DNA of 64,000 nt from contig NZ_QPJV01000006.1 of the NCBI RefSeq assembly GCF_003337315.1, positions 106,776 through 170,775 on the forward strand, read 5' to 3'. The stretch comes from Vagococcus fluvialis (lineage in GTDB: Bacteria > Bacillota > Bacilli > Lactobacillales > Vagococcaceae). A program made the translations under genes and the position numbers. This document shows, one piece after another, positions 1 to 9,680 of this stretch (positions within the stretch are counted from its first letter, which is position 1; each line of letters opens with the position of its first letter). The notes beneath the pieces were generated by a model that saw only the letters and a list, made by a program, of their open reading frames with translations, was not told the DNA's origin and searched no databases.

Positions 1-225
1 AAATATCTGAAATAAAAAGAGTTTGTTCAGATATTACTTTATGATTGATTTAAAAGAACACTACTTATAATAACTAAAAAAACAGGAACTTCCTATCTCA
101 ATTGGTATTTGTTAAATAAATCTTATATTGTTTTTAAAACTTTTTAAGGATAGATTAAAAATAAATGAGAAAAATGTAACAAGGTGTGATAGAATAATAA
201 AAAGTGTAAAAGGTGGTTACGTTAA

Positions 226-1251
226 ATGGTAGATATAAATTGGGAAGAACTAGGTTTTTCATACATAAAAACTCCTCTAAGATACCTTTCTTACTGGAAA
301 GACGGAGAGTGGGATGAAGGTGTTTTAACAGAAGATAATCAATTACATATTAGTGAAGGCTCTCCTGCTATTCATTATGGTCAGCAATGTTTTGAAGGAT
401 TAAAAGCTTATCGTTGTAAAGATGGTTCAATAAACTTATTTAGAGTGGATCAAAATGCTAAAAGAATCAATACAAGTGCACGTCGTTTGATGATGCCTGA
501 GATTCCAGAAGAAAAATTCATTGAAGCAGTTAAACAAGTGGTTCTAGCTAATCATGAATATGTGCCGCCTTATGGTTCAGGAGGAACTCTTTATCTACGC
601 CCATTACTAATTGGGGTAGGGGATTCTATTGGTGTGAGTCCTGCTAAGGAATATATTTTTACTTGTTTTTGTATGCCAGTTGGACCTTACTTTAAAGGTG
701 GGATGAAACCAACAAACTTTATCGTGTCAGATTATGACCGTGCTGCACCAGTTGGAACCGGAGCTGTTAAAGTTGGTGGAAACTATGCCTCAAGTTTATT
801 ACCAGGTTCAGAAGCGAAAGAAAGATCTTATTCAGATTGTATTTACTTAGATCCTCAAACTCATACTAAAATTGAAGAGGTTGGTTCAGCAAACTTCTTT
901 GGAATTACAAAAGATATGAAATTTATTACACCAATTTCGCCATCTATTTTACCAAGTATTACAAAATACTCTCTACTTTATTTAGCAAAAGAGCGTCTAG
1001 GGCTTGAAGCTATTGAAGGAGATGTAAAATTAAGTGAATTGGATCAATTTAGTGAAGCTGGTGCTTGTGGTACTGCTGCTGTGATTTCACCAATTGGCGG
1101 GATTCAATTTGATGACACTTTCCATGTGTTTTATTCAGAAGAAGAAGTAGGGCCAATCACTCAAAAGCTTTATGCAGAATTAACAGGTATTCAGTTTGGT
1201 GATGTTGAAGCCCCTGAAGGTTGGATTACTAATTTAAGCATCAATAAATAA
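226..1251 (+). CDS. ilvE: Branched-chain amino acid aminotransferase
   Basis: PLP-dependent class IV aminotransferase that interconverts leucine, isoleucine and valine with their 2-oxo acids using glutamate/2-oxoglutarate in the cytoplasm. The 341-residue length fits the larger BCAT group. Seen: the substrate-loop text HYGQQCFEGLKAYR near residue 50 and the PLP-lysine motif AVKVGGNYAS, with the lysine at about residue 182. An AAGGTGG site lies 8 bases before the ATG. It stands alone: the 225 bases before it hold no gene, only AT-rich DNA with an extended -10-like TGATAGAAT near 187 and no T-box or clear CodY box. A bidirectional terminator follows. Confidence 0.95.
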   Translation: MVDINWEELGFSYIKTPLRYLSYWKDGEWDEGVLTEDNQLHISEGSPAIHYGQQCFEGLKAYRCKDGSINLFRVDQNAKRINTSARRLMMPEIPEEKFIEAVKQVVLANHEYVPPYGSGGTLYLRPLLIGVGDSIGVSPAKEYIFTCFCMPVGPYFKGGMKPTNFIVSDYDRAAPVGTGAVKVGGNYASSLLPGSEAKERSYSDCIYLDPQTHTKIEEVGSANFFGITKDMKFITPISPSILPSITKYSLLYLAKERLGLEAIEGDVKLSELDQFSEAGACGTAAVISPIGGIQFDDTFHVFYSEEEVGPITQKLYAELTGIQFGDVEAPEGWITNLSINK

Positions 1252-1252
1252 A

Positions 1253-1289
1253 AAAACGTTAGGAGAAATAAATTCTCCTAGCGTTTTAT
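1253..1289. terminator. Bidirectional terminator between ilvE and the cyclophilin gene
   Basis: A 15-bp stem (1253-1267 with 1273-1287, one G-U pair) with a five-base loop, A-rich on the left and T-rich on the right, lies between two convergent genes and can serve both. Confidence 0.85.
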
Positions 1290-2029
1290 TTTGCTTCTTG
1301 TAAAATATTGATTTTCTCAATTTTAATGTCTTTGGCAGGTTTGTCACCAGCTTCAGTTTCAGCAGCTGCAATTTTATCTACAACATCCATTCCTTCAACT
1401 ACTTGACCAAAAACAGTATGTTTACCATCTAAATGGTGAGCACCACCGTTAGCATAAGCATCAATGATTTTAGTCGGAACATCTTCAGCTAAAATACCAT
1501 CAGAAATGTCGTCTTTATTTTGAACAATAAAGAATTGGCTACCATTTGTTCCAGGGCCAGCATTGGCCATAGATAGAGCACCTCTTATGTTATAAAGTTG
1601 ATTTGAAATTTCATCTTCAAAAGAATCACCCCAAATACTTTCACCACCCATGCCAGTACCATCAGGGTCGCCACCTTGAATCATAAAGTTGTTAATGACT
1701 CTATGGAAGATAACTCCATCATAGTAGCCGTCTTTAGCATGAGTTAAAAAGTTTTCAACTGTTTTTGGAGCTTGTTCTGGGAATAATTTAATTTTAATAT
1801 TTCCTTCAGTTGTTACCATTTCTACAAGTGCTTCGTTCTCAGCTACTTCTGGGTTTAACTGAGGTAATTCAAGAGAATTAAGATCTACTTTTTCTTTTTG
1901 AGAAGTTGATGTTTCAGTAGAAGCTTTTGTTCCCTTTGAGCTATTTGTGTTCCCATTACCACAGGCACCAAAAAGTAATAGAGTTGCCATTAAAGAAGCA
2001 GAAGCAATAATTAATTTATTTCGTTTCAT
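1286..2029 (-). CDS. Cyclophilin-type peptidyl-prolyl isomerase lipoprotein
   Basis: Extracellular, membrane-anchored peptidyl-prolyl cis-trans isomerase expected to help fold secreted proteins. Residues 1-22 form a lipoprotein signal peptide ending in a lipobox (FGAC, lipidated Cys23), followed by a Ser/Thr/Lys-rich linker to about residue 60. The cyclophilin domain follows, with FHRVINNFMIQGGD and GSQFFIV, which carry the core active-site Arg, Phe and Gln residues. The 247-residue length suits a single-domain cyclophilin plus linker. AAAGGA lies 9 bases before the ATG on the minus strand. It is convergent with ilvE and divergent from the MupG-like gene. The substrate is unknown; this is not a PrsA-type (parvulin) foldase. 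Confidence 0.93.
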   Translation of the reverse strand: MKRNKLIIASASLMATLLLFGACGNGNTNSSKGTKASTETSTSQKEKVDLNSLELPQLNPEVAENEALVEMVTTEGNIKIKLFPEQAPKTVENFLTHAKDGYYDGVIFHRVINNFMIQGGDPDGTGMGGESIWGDSFEDEISNQLYNIRGALSMANAGPGTNGSQFFIVQNKDDISDGILAEDVPTKIIDAYANGGAHHLDGKHTVFGQVVEGMDVVDKIAAAETEAGDKPAKDIKIEKINILQEAK

Positions 2030-2185
2030 GAGTTTATTCCTTTCGTTTTTAGGGGATTATTTCTTATTAATAGTAACAAAAATAACAAAGAGTGACAACC
2101 ATGTTTCTAATTAAATGGTCTATACAATCGTATTTTATAATGTTATAATGAATGCGTATTCTAAAATTTTAGGAGGGTTTCATTA

Positions 2186-3277
2186 ATGGGAAAATTAGGT
2201 ATTTCGATTTATCCAGAGCGTTCAACTTTTGAAAAGGACAAAGCATATTTAGACTTAGCACACAAATACGGTTTTAAACGAGTGTTTACAAGTCTACTGC
2301 AAATTGCGGATGATAAAGATAAAGTAATTGCAGAATTTAAGAAAGTTGTTGATTATGCAAATGAATTAGGATTTGAGGTTATGGTAGATATCAATCCAGC
2401 TTTATTTGATCAGTTAGAAATTTCTTATGATGATTTATCATTTTTCCATGAGTTGGGAGCAGATGGTATCCGTCTTGATATTGGATTTACAGGTGCTGAA
2501 GAAGCTAAGATGACCCGTAATCCATACGGTATTAAAGTTGAAATTAACATGAGTGGTGGAACTAAATATGTTGATAATATTATGAGTTACTCACCAAATA
2601 CAAATAATTTACTTGGTTCTCATAACTTCTACCCACATCGTTATTCAGCACTAGGCTACGAGCATTTTGTTGAATGTTCTAAACAATTTAGACAATATAA
2701 CATAAATACAATGGCTTTTGTTAACTCGCACGATGCAACTTTTGGACCATGGCCAACTCAGGATGGTCTATGTACATTAGAAGAGCACCGTGATTTAGAA
2801 ATTGCAACTCAAGTGAAACATTTTATGTTAACAGGCTTGATTGATGATATTACAATTGGTAATGCTTATGCATCAGAAAAAGAATTAAAAGCAATGTCAG
2901 AGGCATTCTTTGCTGATAATCCTAAAATTAAAGTAGATGTTTTAGATACGATTACTGAAGATGAGCGTGTCGTTTTATTTGAAAACTTACACCGTTACCG
3001 CGGAGATCGCTCAATTTATATGCTACGCTCAACTATGACTCGTATTAAATATAAAGATTTACCATTCCCAGCAACTAATACACCAGATATGGTTAAAGGT
3101 GATGTTTTAGTTGATAATGTTGGTTATGGTCAATATAAAGGTGAAATGCAAATTGCTTTAAAAGAAATGAAAAACGATGGACGTGTAAACGTTGTGGCTC
3201 GCATTTCAGAAGATGAATTATTCTTATTAGATTTCTTAAAACCTTGGTCTAACTTTGAATTAATCGAAAATAAATAA
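2186..3277 (+). CDS. MupG-like TIM-barrel protein (6-phospho-N-acetylmuramidase, DUF871 family)
   Basis: Recognised as the DUF871/MupG family: an N-terminal TIM barrel opening with GISIYPERSTFEKDKAYLDL and a small C-terminal cyclophilin-like domain from about residue 245. Characterised MupG proteins hydrolyse MurNAc-6-phosphate-GlcNAc after PTS import during cell-wall recycling, acting in the cytoplasm. Seen: the barrel segments DGIRLDIGF and NFYPHRYSALG typical of the family; length 363 is normal. A consensus AGGAGGG lies 8 bases before the ATG. No MurP PTS, MurQ etherase or NagZ lies nearby, so the role in muropeptide recycling is family inference. The older label outer surface protein is misleading. 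Confidence 0.85.
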   Translation: MGKLGISIYPERSTFEKDKAYLDLAHKYGFKRVFTSLLQIADDKDKVIAEFKKVVDYANELGFEVMVDINPALFDQLEISYDDLSFFHELGADGIRLDIGFTGAEEAKMTRNPYGIKVEINMSGGTKYVDNIMSYSPNTNNLLGSHNFYPHRYSALGYEHFVECSKQFRQYNINTMAFVNSHDATFGPWPTQDGLCTLEEHRDLEIATQVKHFMLTGLIDDITIGNAYASEKELKAMSEAFFADNPKIKVDVLDTITEDERVVLFENLHRYRGDRSIYMLRSTMTRIKYKDLPFPATNTPDMVKGDVLVDNVGYGQYKGEMQIALKEMKNDGRVNVVARISEDELFLLDFLKPWSNFELIENK

Positions 3278-3283
3278 AATTTG

Positions 3284-3316
3284 AGGCAAATCGATTTATC
3301 GGTTTGTCTTTTTGTT
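3284..3316 (+). terminator. Terminator after the MupG-like gene
   Basis: An 11-bp stem (3284-3294 with 3299-3309, with G-U pairs) is followed by a run of T. Confidence 0.75.
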
Positions 3317-3375
3317 TATCTTTCATAGAATTTAGGCTATCATAGTCTAGAAGATATATGAAAGGAAGCATCTAG

Positions 3376-4350
3376 ATGAACCAAGAAGAGATCATTGCTC
3401 TTTTAGAAAAAAATTATGACATATTAAGCCAAACGAATGCTAAATGGTTAGATAAACGTGTTAAATATTTATTAGCTAGAATTTTTACAGGACAAAAGGA
3501 AATAATGCCGATTGAAGATTTTGAATGGCTGGATATAGCACTTTTACATAAAGCAGGGATTTTTAGCAGTTTAACCAAAGTCACTAGACAAACACTTACA
3601 GGATTAATGATTTCTAGTAGTAAAAATTCAGTTGAAGGAATTGAGGAGTTATTCTTTAATAAAAAAATACTTAAAGACAACGGTTTTAAATCATCAAGTT
3701 CAACGTATTTTGCTTCGTATCAATTATTTTTTTCAGATAGTGATAAACGAATTGAAATAGCTAAAAGAGGTCACTTAATATATGAGGGATTGAAAAAAAG
3801 TCATCCTTTTATTACAACAAGCAATGATTACAGTTCAATCATATCTTTAGCCCAAGCTGAACAACTAAACCATTTAAGTGAAGAGAAGGTGTGCCAGTTA
3901 ATTGAGTTTTATTATGAGGCCTTACAAGAAATTGGCTTAAAAAATAAAAATAGTTGTTTGGTTGTGTCAACTCTTATAACCTTGTTAACAGGAGAATTAG
4001 ATGAGAAATTTATGACAGCTATCAATGAATTAATTCTATTTTTTGAAAAAAATAAAATTAAAATAAAAAGTGCTCATTTTGTACCTTTAGTATCTTTAGC
4101 CTATATAATGGAAGAAACAAAAGAAATTGACTTAAATGAATTACTTATTTTTATTGAAGAAATAGAAGAAAATATCAAACTGTATTTTGAAACAGACTAT
4201 AAGCAAGCGTTGGCGATTAGTTTATTTGTAGAAAGTAAATCAAGAGCTCTCAATAAGATAAATTTAATGACACTTTCGGTATCTTTAAACCGAATTATTG
4301 TTCAAGAGCAAACGATGTTAGCAGATAACACAGTGACCCTACTTAGTTAA
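3376..4350 (+). CDS. DUF4003-like cytoplasmic protein of unknown function
   Basis: 324 residues, mostly predicted alpha-helical, with no signal peptide, transmembrane segment or nucleotide-binding motif. Overall composition and the opening residues resemble the DUF4003 family of Firmicutes, about this length and of unknown role; I recognise this only from general pattern. GAAAGGAAG lies before the ATG with good spacing. It is a single gene between two terminator-bounded neighbours, with obgE starting about 100 bases downstream, so co-transcription with obgE is possible because no strong terminator separates them. I do not assign a function. Confidence 0.75.
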   Translation: MNQEEIIALLEKNYDILSQTNAKWLDKRVKYLLARIFTGQKEIMPIEDFEWLDIALLHKAGIFSSLTKVTRQTLTGLMISSSKNSVEGIEELFFNKKILKDNGFKSSSSTYFASYQLFFSDSDKRIEIAKRGHLIYEGLKKSHPFITTSNDYSSIISLAQAEQLNHLSEEKVCQLIEFYYEALQEIGLKNKNSCLVVSTLITLLTGELDEKFMTAINELILFFEKNKIKIKSAHFVPLVSLAYIMEETKEIDLNELLIFIEEIEENIKLYFETDYKQALAISLFVESKSRALNKINLMTLSVSLNRIIVQEQTMLADNTVTLLS

Positions 4351-4452
4351 AATAAAATAAAATTTGTTAGAAAATCGCAATCAAATTGGACAAACAAGCA
4401 GGTAACAGATACAATAATGAAGAGATTTTTTTAGGATGAGGAGGACAAAAAG

Positions 4453-5766
4453 ATGTCCATGTTTTTAGATCAGGTAACAATTAATGTAAAAGCTGGTAAA
4501 GGTGGCGACGGAATGGTTGCTTTCCGCCGTGAAAAATATGTACCAGACGGTGGTCCAGCAGGTGGAGATGGTGGTAAAGGTGGTAGTGTTATTTTAAGAG
4601 TTGATGAAGGGTTACGTACCTTAATGGACTTTAGATTTAACCGTCATTTTAGTGCCACACCAGGTGAGAATGGTATGAGTAAAAGTATGCACGGTCGCGG
4701 TTCAGAAGACCGTTTTGTTAAAGTGCCACCTGGAACAACTGTAAGAGACAAAGAAACAGGAGCTTTATTAGGTGATTTATTAACTCATGGTCAAGAGTTA
4801 GAAGTTGCTCGTGGAGGACGCGGGGGACGTGGTAATATTCGTTTTGCTACGCCAAGAAATCCTGCACCAGAAGTTGCTGAAAACGGGGAACCGGGTCAAG
4901 AAAGAGAAATTGAACTAGAATTAAAAGTTTTAGCTGATGTTGGTTTAGTAGGATTTCCTTCTGTTGGTAAATCAACGATTCTTTCTATCGTATCAAAGGC
5001 AAGACCAAAAATTGGAGCGTATCACTTTACGACTCTTGTACCAAACTTAGGAATGGTGGCTACTGGAGATGACCGGAGTTTTGTTATGGCTGACTTGCCA
5101 GGGTTAATCGAAGGAGCATCACAAGGAGTAGGACTTGGAACTCAGTTTTTACGTCATATTGAAAGAACGAGAGTTATTCTACATGTTATTGATATGAGTG
5201 GAATGGAAGGCCGTGATCCTTTTGAAGATTATTTATTAATTAATAAAGAGTTAGAATCACATAACCTAAGATTATTGGAACGTCCACAAATTATTGTAGC
5301 TAATAAAATGGATATGCCAGAAGCAGAAGAAAATCTAAAGGAATTCAAAAAACAAATTGAAGCCTTAAAAGAAGATGAGTTTAGCGACGGTATCCCAATT
5401 TTCCCAATCTCAAGTGTGTCACGTACAGGAATTGAGCCGCTACTTAAAGCAACGGCAGATTTAGTAGATATCACACCAGAATTCCCAATGTATCAAGATG
5501 AAGAAATTGAAGAGGTTGTTCATTATCAATTTGTTGAAGATGAGCCAGACTTCCAAGTGACTCGTGATGATGATGCAACTTGGGTATTGTACGGAGCTAA
5601 GTTAGAGAAATTATTTATTATGACTAACTTTGACCGTGAAGAAAGTATTATGAAATTTGCACGTCAGCTTAGAGGTATGGGTGTTGATGAAACACTACGT
5701 AGCATGGGAGCTAAAGACGGTGACTTAGTAAGAATTAAAGAATTTGTCTTTGAATTTGTAGACTAA
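4453..5766 (+). CDS. obgE: GTPase Obg/CgtA
   Basis: Essential ribosome-associated GTPase involved in 50S assembly and stress signalling. Domains read in order: the glycine-rich Obg fold (residues 1-158, with several GGxGG runs), the G domain with P-loop GFPSVGKST near 166, DLPGL, NKMD and the SVS motif, then the C-terminal OCT domain from about 355 that is found in Firmicutes Obg. The 437 residues match the family. GAGGA lies 9 bases upstream of the ATG. It is followed by two strong terminators, so it ends its transcript. Confidence 0.97.
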   Translation: MSMFLDQVTINVKAGKGGDGMVAFRREKYVPDGGPAGGDGGKGGSVILRVDEGLRTLMDFRFNRHFSATPGENGMSKSMHGRGSEDRFVKVPPGTTVRDKETGALLGDLLTHGQELEVARGGRGGRGNIRFATPRNPAPEVAENGEPGQEREIELELKVLADVGLVGFPSVGKSTILSIVSKARPKIGAYHFTTLVPNLGMVATGDDRSFVMADLPGLIEGASQGVGLGTQFLRHIERTRVILHVIDMSGMEGRDPFEDYLLINKELESHNLRLLERPQIIVANKMDMPEAEENLKEFKKQIEALKEDEFSDGIPIFPISSVSRTGIEPLLKATADLVDITPEFPMYQDEEIEEVVHYQFVEDEPDFQVTRDDDATWVLYGAKLEKLFIMTNFDREESIMKFARQLRGMGVDETLRSMGAKDGDLVRIKEFVFEFVD

Positions 5767-5771
5767 AGTTT

Positions 5772-5808
5772 AAGAACTAGTGAGAGATTCTCATTAGTTC
5801 TTTTTTTG
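5772..5808 (+). terminator. Terminator after obgE
   Basis: A 13-bp stem (5773-5785 with 5789-5801, one G-U pair) is followed by T8. Confidence 0.85.
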
Positions 5809-5846
5809 TAAAAAAAATTTTATCGTATTTATATAGTAGTAAGTTG

Positions 5847-5886
5847 AAAAAAGTTATCAGAAGAAAGTTTTCTGATAACTTTTTTG
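5847..5886. terminator. Second strong hairpin between obgE and the metal ABC operon
   Basis: A 15-16-bp perfect stem with A-run and T-run flanks (5847-5862 with 5870-5885). It could stop transcription in either direction and insulates the metal-transport operon from obgE. Confidence 0.8.
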
Positions 5887-5896
5887 TGTTTTTTGC

Positions 5897-5925
5897 TTGT
5901 GATAATGAATCTCATTTGTTATACT
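5897..5925 (+). promoter_or_regulatory. Promoter of the manganese/zinc ABC operon
   Basis: A -35 box TTGTGA (5897-5902), a 17-base spacer and a -10 box TATACT (5920-5925). The predicted transcription start is around 5932, immediately before the MntR-type palindrome. Confidence 0.7.
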
Positions 5926-5937
5926 TTATTTAAGAAG

Positions 5938-5953
5938 TTTAGGCAAACCTAAA
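5938..5953. promoter_or_regulatory. MntR/EfaR-type operator
   Basis: TTTAGGCAAACCTAAA has perfect 6-bp arms and matches the TTAGG...CCTAA form of DtxR/MntR-family boxes. It sits just downstream of the predicted +1, where a bound metalloregulator would block transcription. The cognate regulator is probably the gene at 12436-13089. Confidence 0.75.
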
Positions 5954-5994
5954 AATATAATTAATAAAACCAAAAGGGAAGGAGCGTTATCAGT

Positions 5995-6783
5995 ATGATG
6001 AATGCTACGACAGCGTCAGCAGTGATGCACGAAGACTTAACTAAAAAGCCAATTGATGTAAACCATCTAACAGTGGCTTACCAACATAAAAAAGCAATAG
6101 AAAATGTAAGTGTTTCTATTCAACCAGGAAGAATCACAGGAATTATCGGTCCTAACGGTGCTGGTAAATCAACTTTTCTAAAAGCAGTAATCGGCTTAAT
6201 AAAATCTGAAACAGGCCAAGTAGGAGTTGGTGGTCAATCTTTAGATGTTATCAGAAAACGAATTGCTTATGTAGAACAAAGAAGTGCTATTGATTTAACA
6301 TTTCCGATTAAAGTGGATGAAACAGTTCTTTTAGGAACTTTTCCAAATCTAGGTTTATTTAGAAGACCTAAGAAAGCACAAAAAGAAAAAGTGATAGAAT
6401 CTCTTAGACAAGTTAAAATGGAAGATTTCGCTAAACGTCAAATTGGTAATCTTTCTGGAGGACAATTGCAACGAGTGTTTATTGCAAGAGCTCTAGCACA
6501 AGAAGCGGATATAATTTTCTTAGATGAACCTTTTGTAGGAATTGATATGGTTAGTGAAAAGCTAATTGTAGATTTATTAAAAGAATTACGTGATCAAGGT
6601 AAAACAATAGTAATTGTTCACCATGATTTACATAAAACTAGAGAGTACTTTGACAACTTAATCATATTAAATAAAACTTTAGTTGCTGAGGGTAGTGTTA
6701 ATCAGACATTTACGACAGAAAATATTCAAGCTGCATATGGAGAATCTATGGGTGAGATTATTATCAAGGGAGTGAATGATTAA
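5995..6783 (+). CDS. efaC: Manganese/zinc ABC transporter, ATP-binding protein
   Basis: Cytoplasmic ATPase that powers import of Mn(II) (or Zn) by the adjacent permease and lipoprotein. Seen: Walker A GPNGAGKST at about 52-60, signature LSGGQLQRV near 153, Walker B IIFLDEP near 172 and the switch histidine in IVHHD. The 262-residue length is usual. Gene order ATPase-permease-binding protein matches enterococcal efaCBA. AAGGAG lies 11 bases before the first of two adjacent ATGs, so the second ATG at 5998 is also possible. The stop overlaps the permease start by one base (TAATG), indicating translational coupling. An MntR-type box upstream suggests repression by manganese. Confidence 0.92.
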   Translation: MMNATTASAVMHEDLTKKPIDVNHLTVAYQHKKAIENVSVSIQPGRITGIIGPNGAGKSTFLKAVIGLIKSETGQVGVGGQSLDVIRKRIAYVEQRSAIDLTFPIKVDETVLLGTFPNLGLFRRPKKAQKEKVIESLRQVKMEDFAKRQIGNLSGGQLQRVFIARALAQEADIIFLDEPFVGIDMVSEKLIVDLLKELRDQGKTIVIVHHDLHKTREYFDNLIILNKTLVAEGSVNQTFTTENIQAAYGESMGEIIIKGVND

Positions 6784-7640
6784 TGATTCAAAATTTTATT
6801 AGTGGTTTAATGGAATACCAGTTTTTACAAAATGCATTGATTACATCAATTATTGTGGGGATTGTATCAGGGATAATAGGAAGCTTTATTATTTTACGTG
6901 GAATGTCATTAATGGGAGATGCTATCTCTCATGCTGTTCTTCCCGGTGTAGCGATTAGTTACATGATGGGAATGAATTTTATGATTGGAGCCTCAATATT
7001 TGGTATGGCTGCAGCAGGACTAATCGGCTTTGTTACACAAAAAAGTAAGATAAAAAATGATACTTCAATCGGAATTGTTTTTAGTTCATTCTTTGCCTTA
7101 GGAATTATCTTAGTCTCTTTTGCTGAAAGTTCAACAGACTTAAACCATATCTTATTTGGAAATGTGTTAGCAGTTAGACCAAGTGACATGTACACAACTC
7201 TTGGTGTAGCAATTGCTGTTATTGTTTTTGTAGCTTTATTTTATAAAGAACTACTTGTAAGCTCGTTTGACCCTGTAATGGCACAGGCGTATGGCTTAAA
7301 AGTACAAGTTATACATTATGCATTAATGTTTTTCTTAACACTAGTTGCTGTATCTTCACTTCAAACAGTAGGAACAGTACTAGTAATAGCGATGTTAATT
7401 ACACCTGCAGCAACAGCCTATCTTTTAACAGATAAATTATCTATTATGATTGTTGTTGCAAGTCTTTTAGGAGCTATTAGTGCAGTGGTAGGTTTATTCT
7501 TTAGCTATTCATATAACTTAGCTTCGGGAGCTACAATTGTGTTAACATCAGCTGTATTTTTCGTTATTGCATTTATATTTTCACCAAAACAAGGAATTGT
7601 ATTTAAAAGAAAAGAGGAACTGATCATTGAAGAAAATTAA
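6783..7640 (+). CDS. efaB: Manganese/zinc ABC transporter, permease (ABC-3 family)
   Basis: Integral membrane subunit of the metal importer. The protein is hydrophobic throughout, with about eight to nine predicted membrane segments, and carries the ABC-3 family text GDAISHAVLPGVAISY near residue 45, which contributes to ATPase coupling and the metal path. At 285 residues it is of normal size. Its ATG overlaps the preceding stop by one base, and its 3' end overlaps the lipoprotein start by 14 bases. The three genes therefore form one tightly coupled operon. Confidence 0.92.
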   Translation: MIQNFISGLMEYQFLQNALITSIIVGIVSGIIGSFIILRGMSLMGDAISHAVLPGVAISYMMGMNFMIGASIFGMAAAGLIGFVTQKSKIKNDTSIGIVFSSFFALGIILVSFAESSTDLNHILFGNVLAVRPSDMYTTLGVAIAVIVFVALFYKELLVSSFDPVMAQAYGLKVQVIHYALMFFLTLVAVSSLQTVGTVLVIAMLITPAATAYLLTDKLSIMIVVASLLGAISAVVGLFFSYSYNLASGATIVLTSAVFFVIAFIFSPKQGIVFKRKEELIIEEN

Positions 7641-8589
7641 ATTATTAGCCGTAACATTTGCAGCAGCTCTTGGAGTAGTAGCTTTAACTGCTTGTAGTTC
7701 GGGAGAAACGAAAAAAGAAGAGGCAAAAGACAATAAAGCAAATGAAGAACAATTACTAAAAGTAGTGACAACTAACTCAATTTTAGAAAATATGGTTGAA
7801 GAAGTTGGTAAAGATAAAGTGGATATTCATAGTATTGTACCACGTGGTAAAGATCCTCATGAACATGAACCATTACCAGAAGATATTGCAAAAGCAACAG
7901 ATGCAGATGTTATATTTTTTAATGGATTAAACCTTGAAACAGGTGGAGACGGTTGGTTTGTTAAATTAATGACAACAACGAAAAAAGAAGAAGGTAAAGA
8001 TTATTTCGTTGTTAGTGAAGGTGTTGAACCAATGTATTTAACAGGTGAAGGACAAGAATCAGAACAAGACCCTCACGCATGGTTATCACTTGCAAATGGT
8101 GTGAAATATGTTGAGAATATTACTAAAGTGTTAGTTGAAAAAGATCCAGAGAATAAAGAGTTTTATGAAAACAACTCTAAAGAGTATATTGCTGAATTAA
8201 ATAAATTACATGAATCAAGTATTGATAAATTTAATGATGTACCTAAAGAGAAGAAATTATTAGTAACAAGTGAGGGAGCATTTAAATATTTCTCAAAAGC
8301 ATACGGATTAGAAGCTGCTTATATTTGGGAAATTAATACTCATGACCAAGGAACACCTGAACAAATGAAGGCTGTTTTATCAAAAATTAAAGAAACTGAA
8401 GTACCATCATTATTCGTAGAACAAAGTGTTGATGCTCGTAGTATGGAAGCTGTCTCAAGAGAATGTAAATTACCAATTTATGAAACAATTTTTACAGATT
8501 CTTTAGCTAAAAAAGGCGAAACAGGAGATACTTACTTATCAATGATGGAGTGGAATTTAGATAAAATCCATGAAGGGTTAATGAAATAG
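7627..8589 (+). CDS. efaA: Manganese-binding lipoprotein of the metal ABC transporter (EfaA/PsaA family)
   Basis: Extracellular metal receptor (cluster A-I, EfaA/PsaA/MntA type) that delivers Mn(II) or Zn to the permease. Residues 1-22 form a lipoprotein signal ending in LTAC with lipidated Cys23. Metal-ligand regions are visible as DPHEHEP, DPHAWLS, TSEGAF and the final Asp in EQSVDAR, matching the His-His-Glu-Asp scheme of the family. A TTG start is used: GAGGA lies 8 bases before it and the reading frame overlaps the permease end. The 320-residue length is slightly long because of an acidic/lysine linker after the lipid Cys. A terminator follows directly. Confidence 0.92.
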   Translation: MKKIKLLAVTFAAALGVVALTACSSGETKKEEAKDNKANEEQLLKVVTTNSILENMVEEVGKDKVDIHSIVPRGKDPHEHEPLPEDIAKATDADVIFFNGLNLETGGDGWFVKLMTTTKKEEGKDYFVVSEGVEPMYLTGEGQESEQDPHAWLSLANGVKYVENITKVLVEKDPENKEFYENNSKEYIAELNKLHESSIDKFNDVPKEKKLLVTSEGAFKYFSKAYGLEAAYIWEINTHDQGTPEQMKAVLSKIKETEVPSLFVEQSVDARSMEAVSRECKLPIYETIFTDSLAKKGETGDTYLSMMEWNLDKIHEGLMK

Positions 8590-8598
8590 AAGTGAATC

Positions 8599-8633
8599 AA
8601 AAAGTTGAGATGAAAAAATCTCAACTTTTTTTC
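8599..8633 (+). terminator. Terminator after the metal ABC operon
   Basis: A 12-bp perfect stem (8599-8610 with 8619-8630) runs into T9. Confidence 0.88.
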
Positions 8634-8735
8634 TGTTTTGTTTTAATAAATGACAAAAGCTTGATACAATAGGGAAGAATATGATTACTATTTAATAGTT
8701 ATTTAAATTAAAATATAGAGAAAAGTAGGATTAAA

Positions 8736-9677
8736 ATGGAACTACAATTTTTAGGGACTGGTGCTGGTGTACCGTCAAAACAAAGAAACGTAACAAGTAT
8801 TGCATTAAAATTATTAGATGAGAGAAATGAAATTTGGTTATTTGATTGCGGGGAAGGAACACAACAACAAATTTTAGAAACAACTATCAAACCTCGAAAA
8901 ATAGAGAAAATTTTTATTACCCACTTACATGGTGACCATATTTTTGGTTTACCTGGTTTACTTAGCAGTCGTTCATTTCAAGGGGGAGAAACTACTTTAG
9001 AAGTATACGGTCCAAAAGGAATTAAAAATTTTATCCAAACAAGTTTAAAAGTTTCAGAAAGTCATTTGAAATATCAATTAAATGTTATTGAAATTGAAGA
9101 AACTGGACTTATTTTAGAAGATGGTGGCTTTAAAGTTTATTGTGAAGAGCTAGATCACCGTATTAAATGCTACGGTTACCGAGTGGAAGAGCCAAATTTC
9201 CAAGGTGAGTTGCAAGTTGAGAAATTAAAAGAGTTAAATATTCCAGCTGGACCTGTTTATAAAAAAATCAAAGACGGTGAAATAGTAACGTTAAATGATG
9301 GTCGTGTGATTGATGGCAAAGATTTTATTGGTGAATCTAGAAAGGGACGCATTGTAACTATTTTAGGTGATACAAGATTCCATCCAAATAGTCAAAAATT
9401 AGCAAAAAATGCAGATGTTTTAGTTCATGAAAGTACATTTAGTGCTGATGAAGGGAAAATGGCTAAAAGTTATTTCCACAGTACATCAACTCAAGCAGGA
9501 ACAGTTGCTAAGGAAGCTGGTGCTAAAAAATTAGTCTTAACTCATATTAGTGCAAGATATCTAGGGAAGGCTGTCTATGAGCTTGAAAAAGAAGCTAAAT
9601 CTGTTTTTAAAAATACAAGAGTGGTCAAAGATTTTGATATTGTTGATATTCCTTTAAAGAAAGATGAGGTCGATTAA
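8736..9677 (+). CDS. rnz: Ribonuclease Z
   Basis: Metallo-beta-lactamase-fold endonuclease that removes 3' trailers from tRNA precursors. Seen: the zinc motif [10 protein letters not shown] at about 63-72, GTGAGVPS at the N-terminus, ILGDTR near 210 and HESTF near 230, all typical. Length 313 is normal for the short bacterial form. AGTAGGA lies before the ATG. It is followed after 3 bases by the SDR gene and then the LapA-like gene, suggesting a three-gene transcript; this rnz-SDR pairing is common in enterococci and lactobacilli. Confidence 0.96.
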   Translation: MELQFLGTGAGVPSKQRNVTSIALKLLDERNEIWLFDCGEGTQQQILETTIKPRKIEKIFITHLHGDHIFGLPGLLSSRSFQGGETTLEVYGPKGIKNFIQTSLKVSESHLKYQLNVIEIEETGLILEDGGFKVYCEELDHRIKCYGYRVEEPNFQGELQVEKLKELNIPAGPVYKKIKDGEIVTLNDGRVIDGKDFIGESRKGRIVTILGDTRFHPNSQKLAKNADVLVHESTFSADEGKMAKSYFHSTSTQAGTVAKEAGAKKLVLTHISARYLGKAVYELEKEAKSVFKNTRVVKDFDIVDIPLKKDEVD

Positions 9678-9680
9678 TTC

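Noticed and set aside
1..225. T-box leader or CodY box upstream of ilvE
   Set aside because: No T-box core is present, and the best CodY-like matches have five or six mismatches of fifteen.
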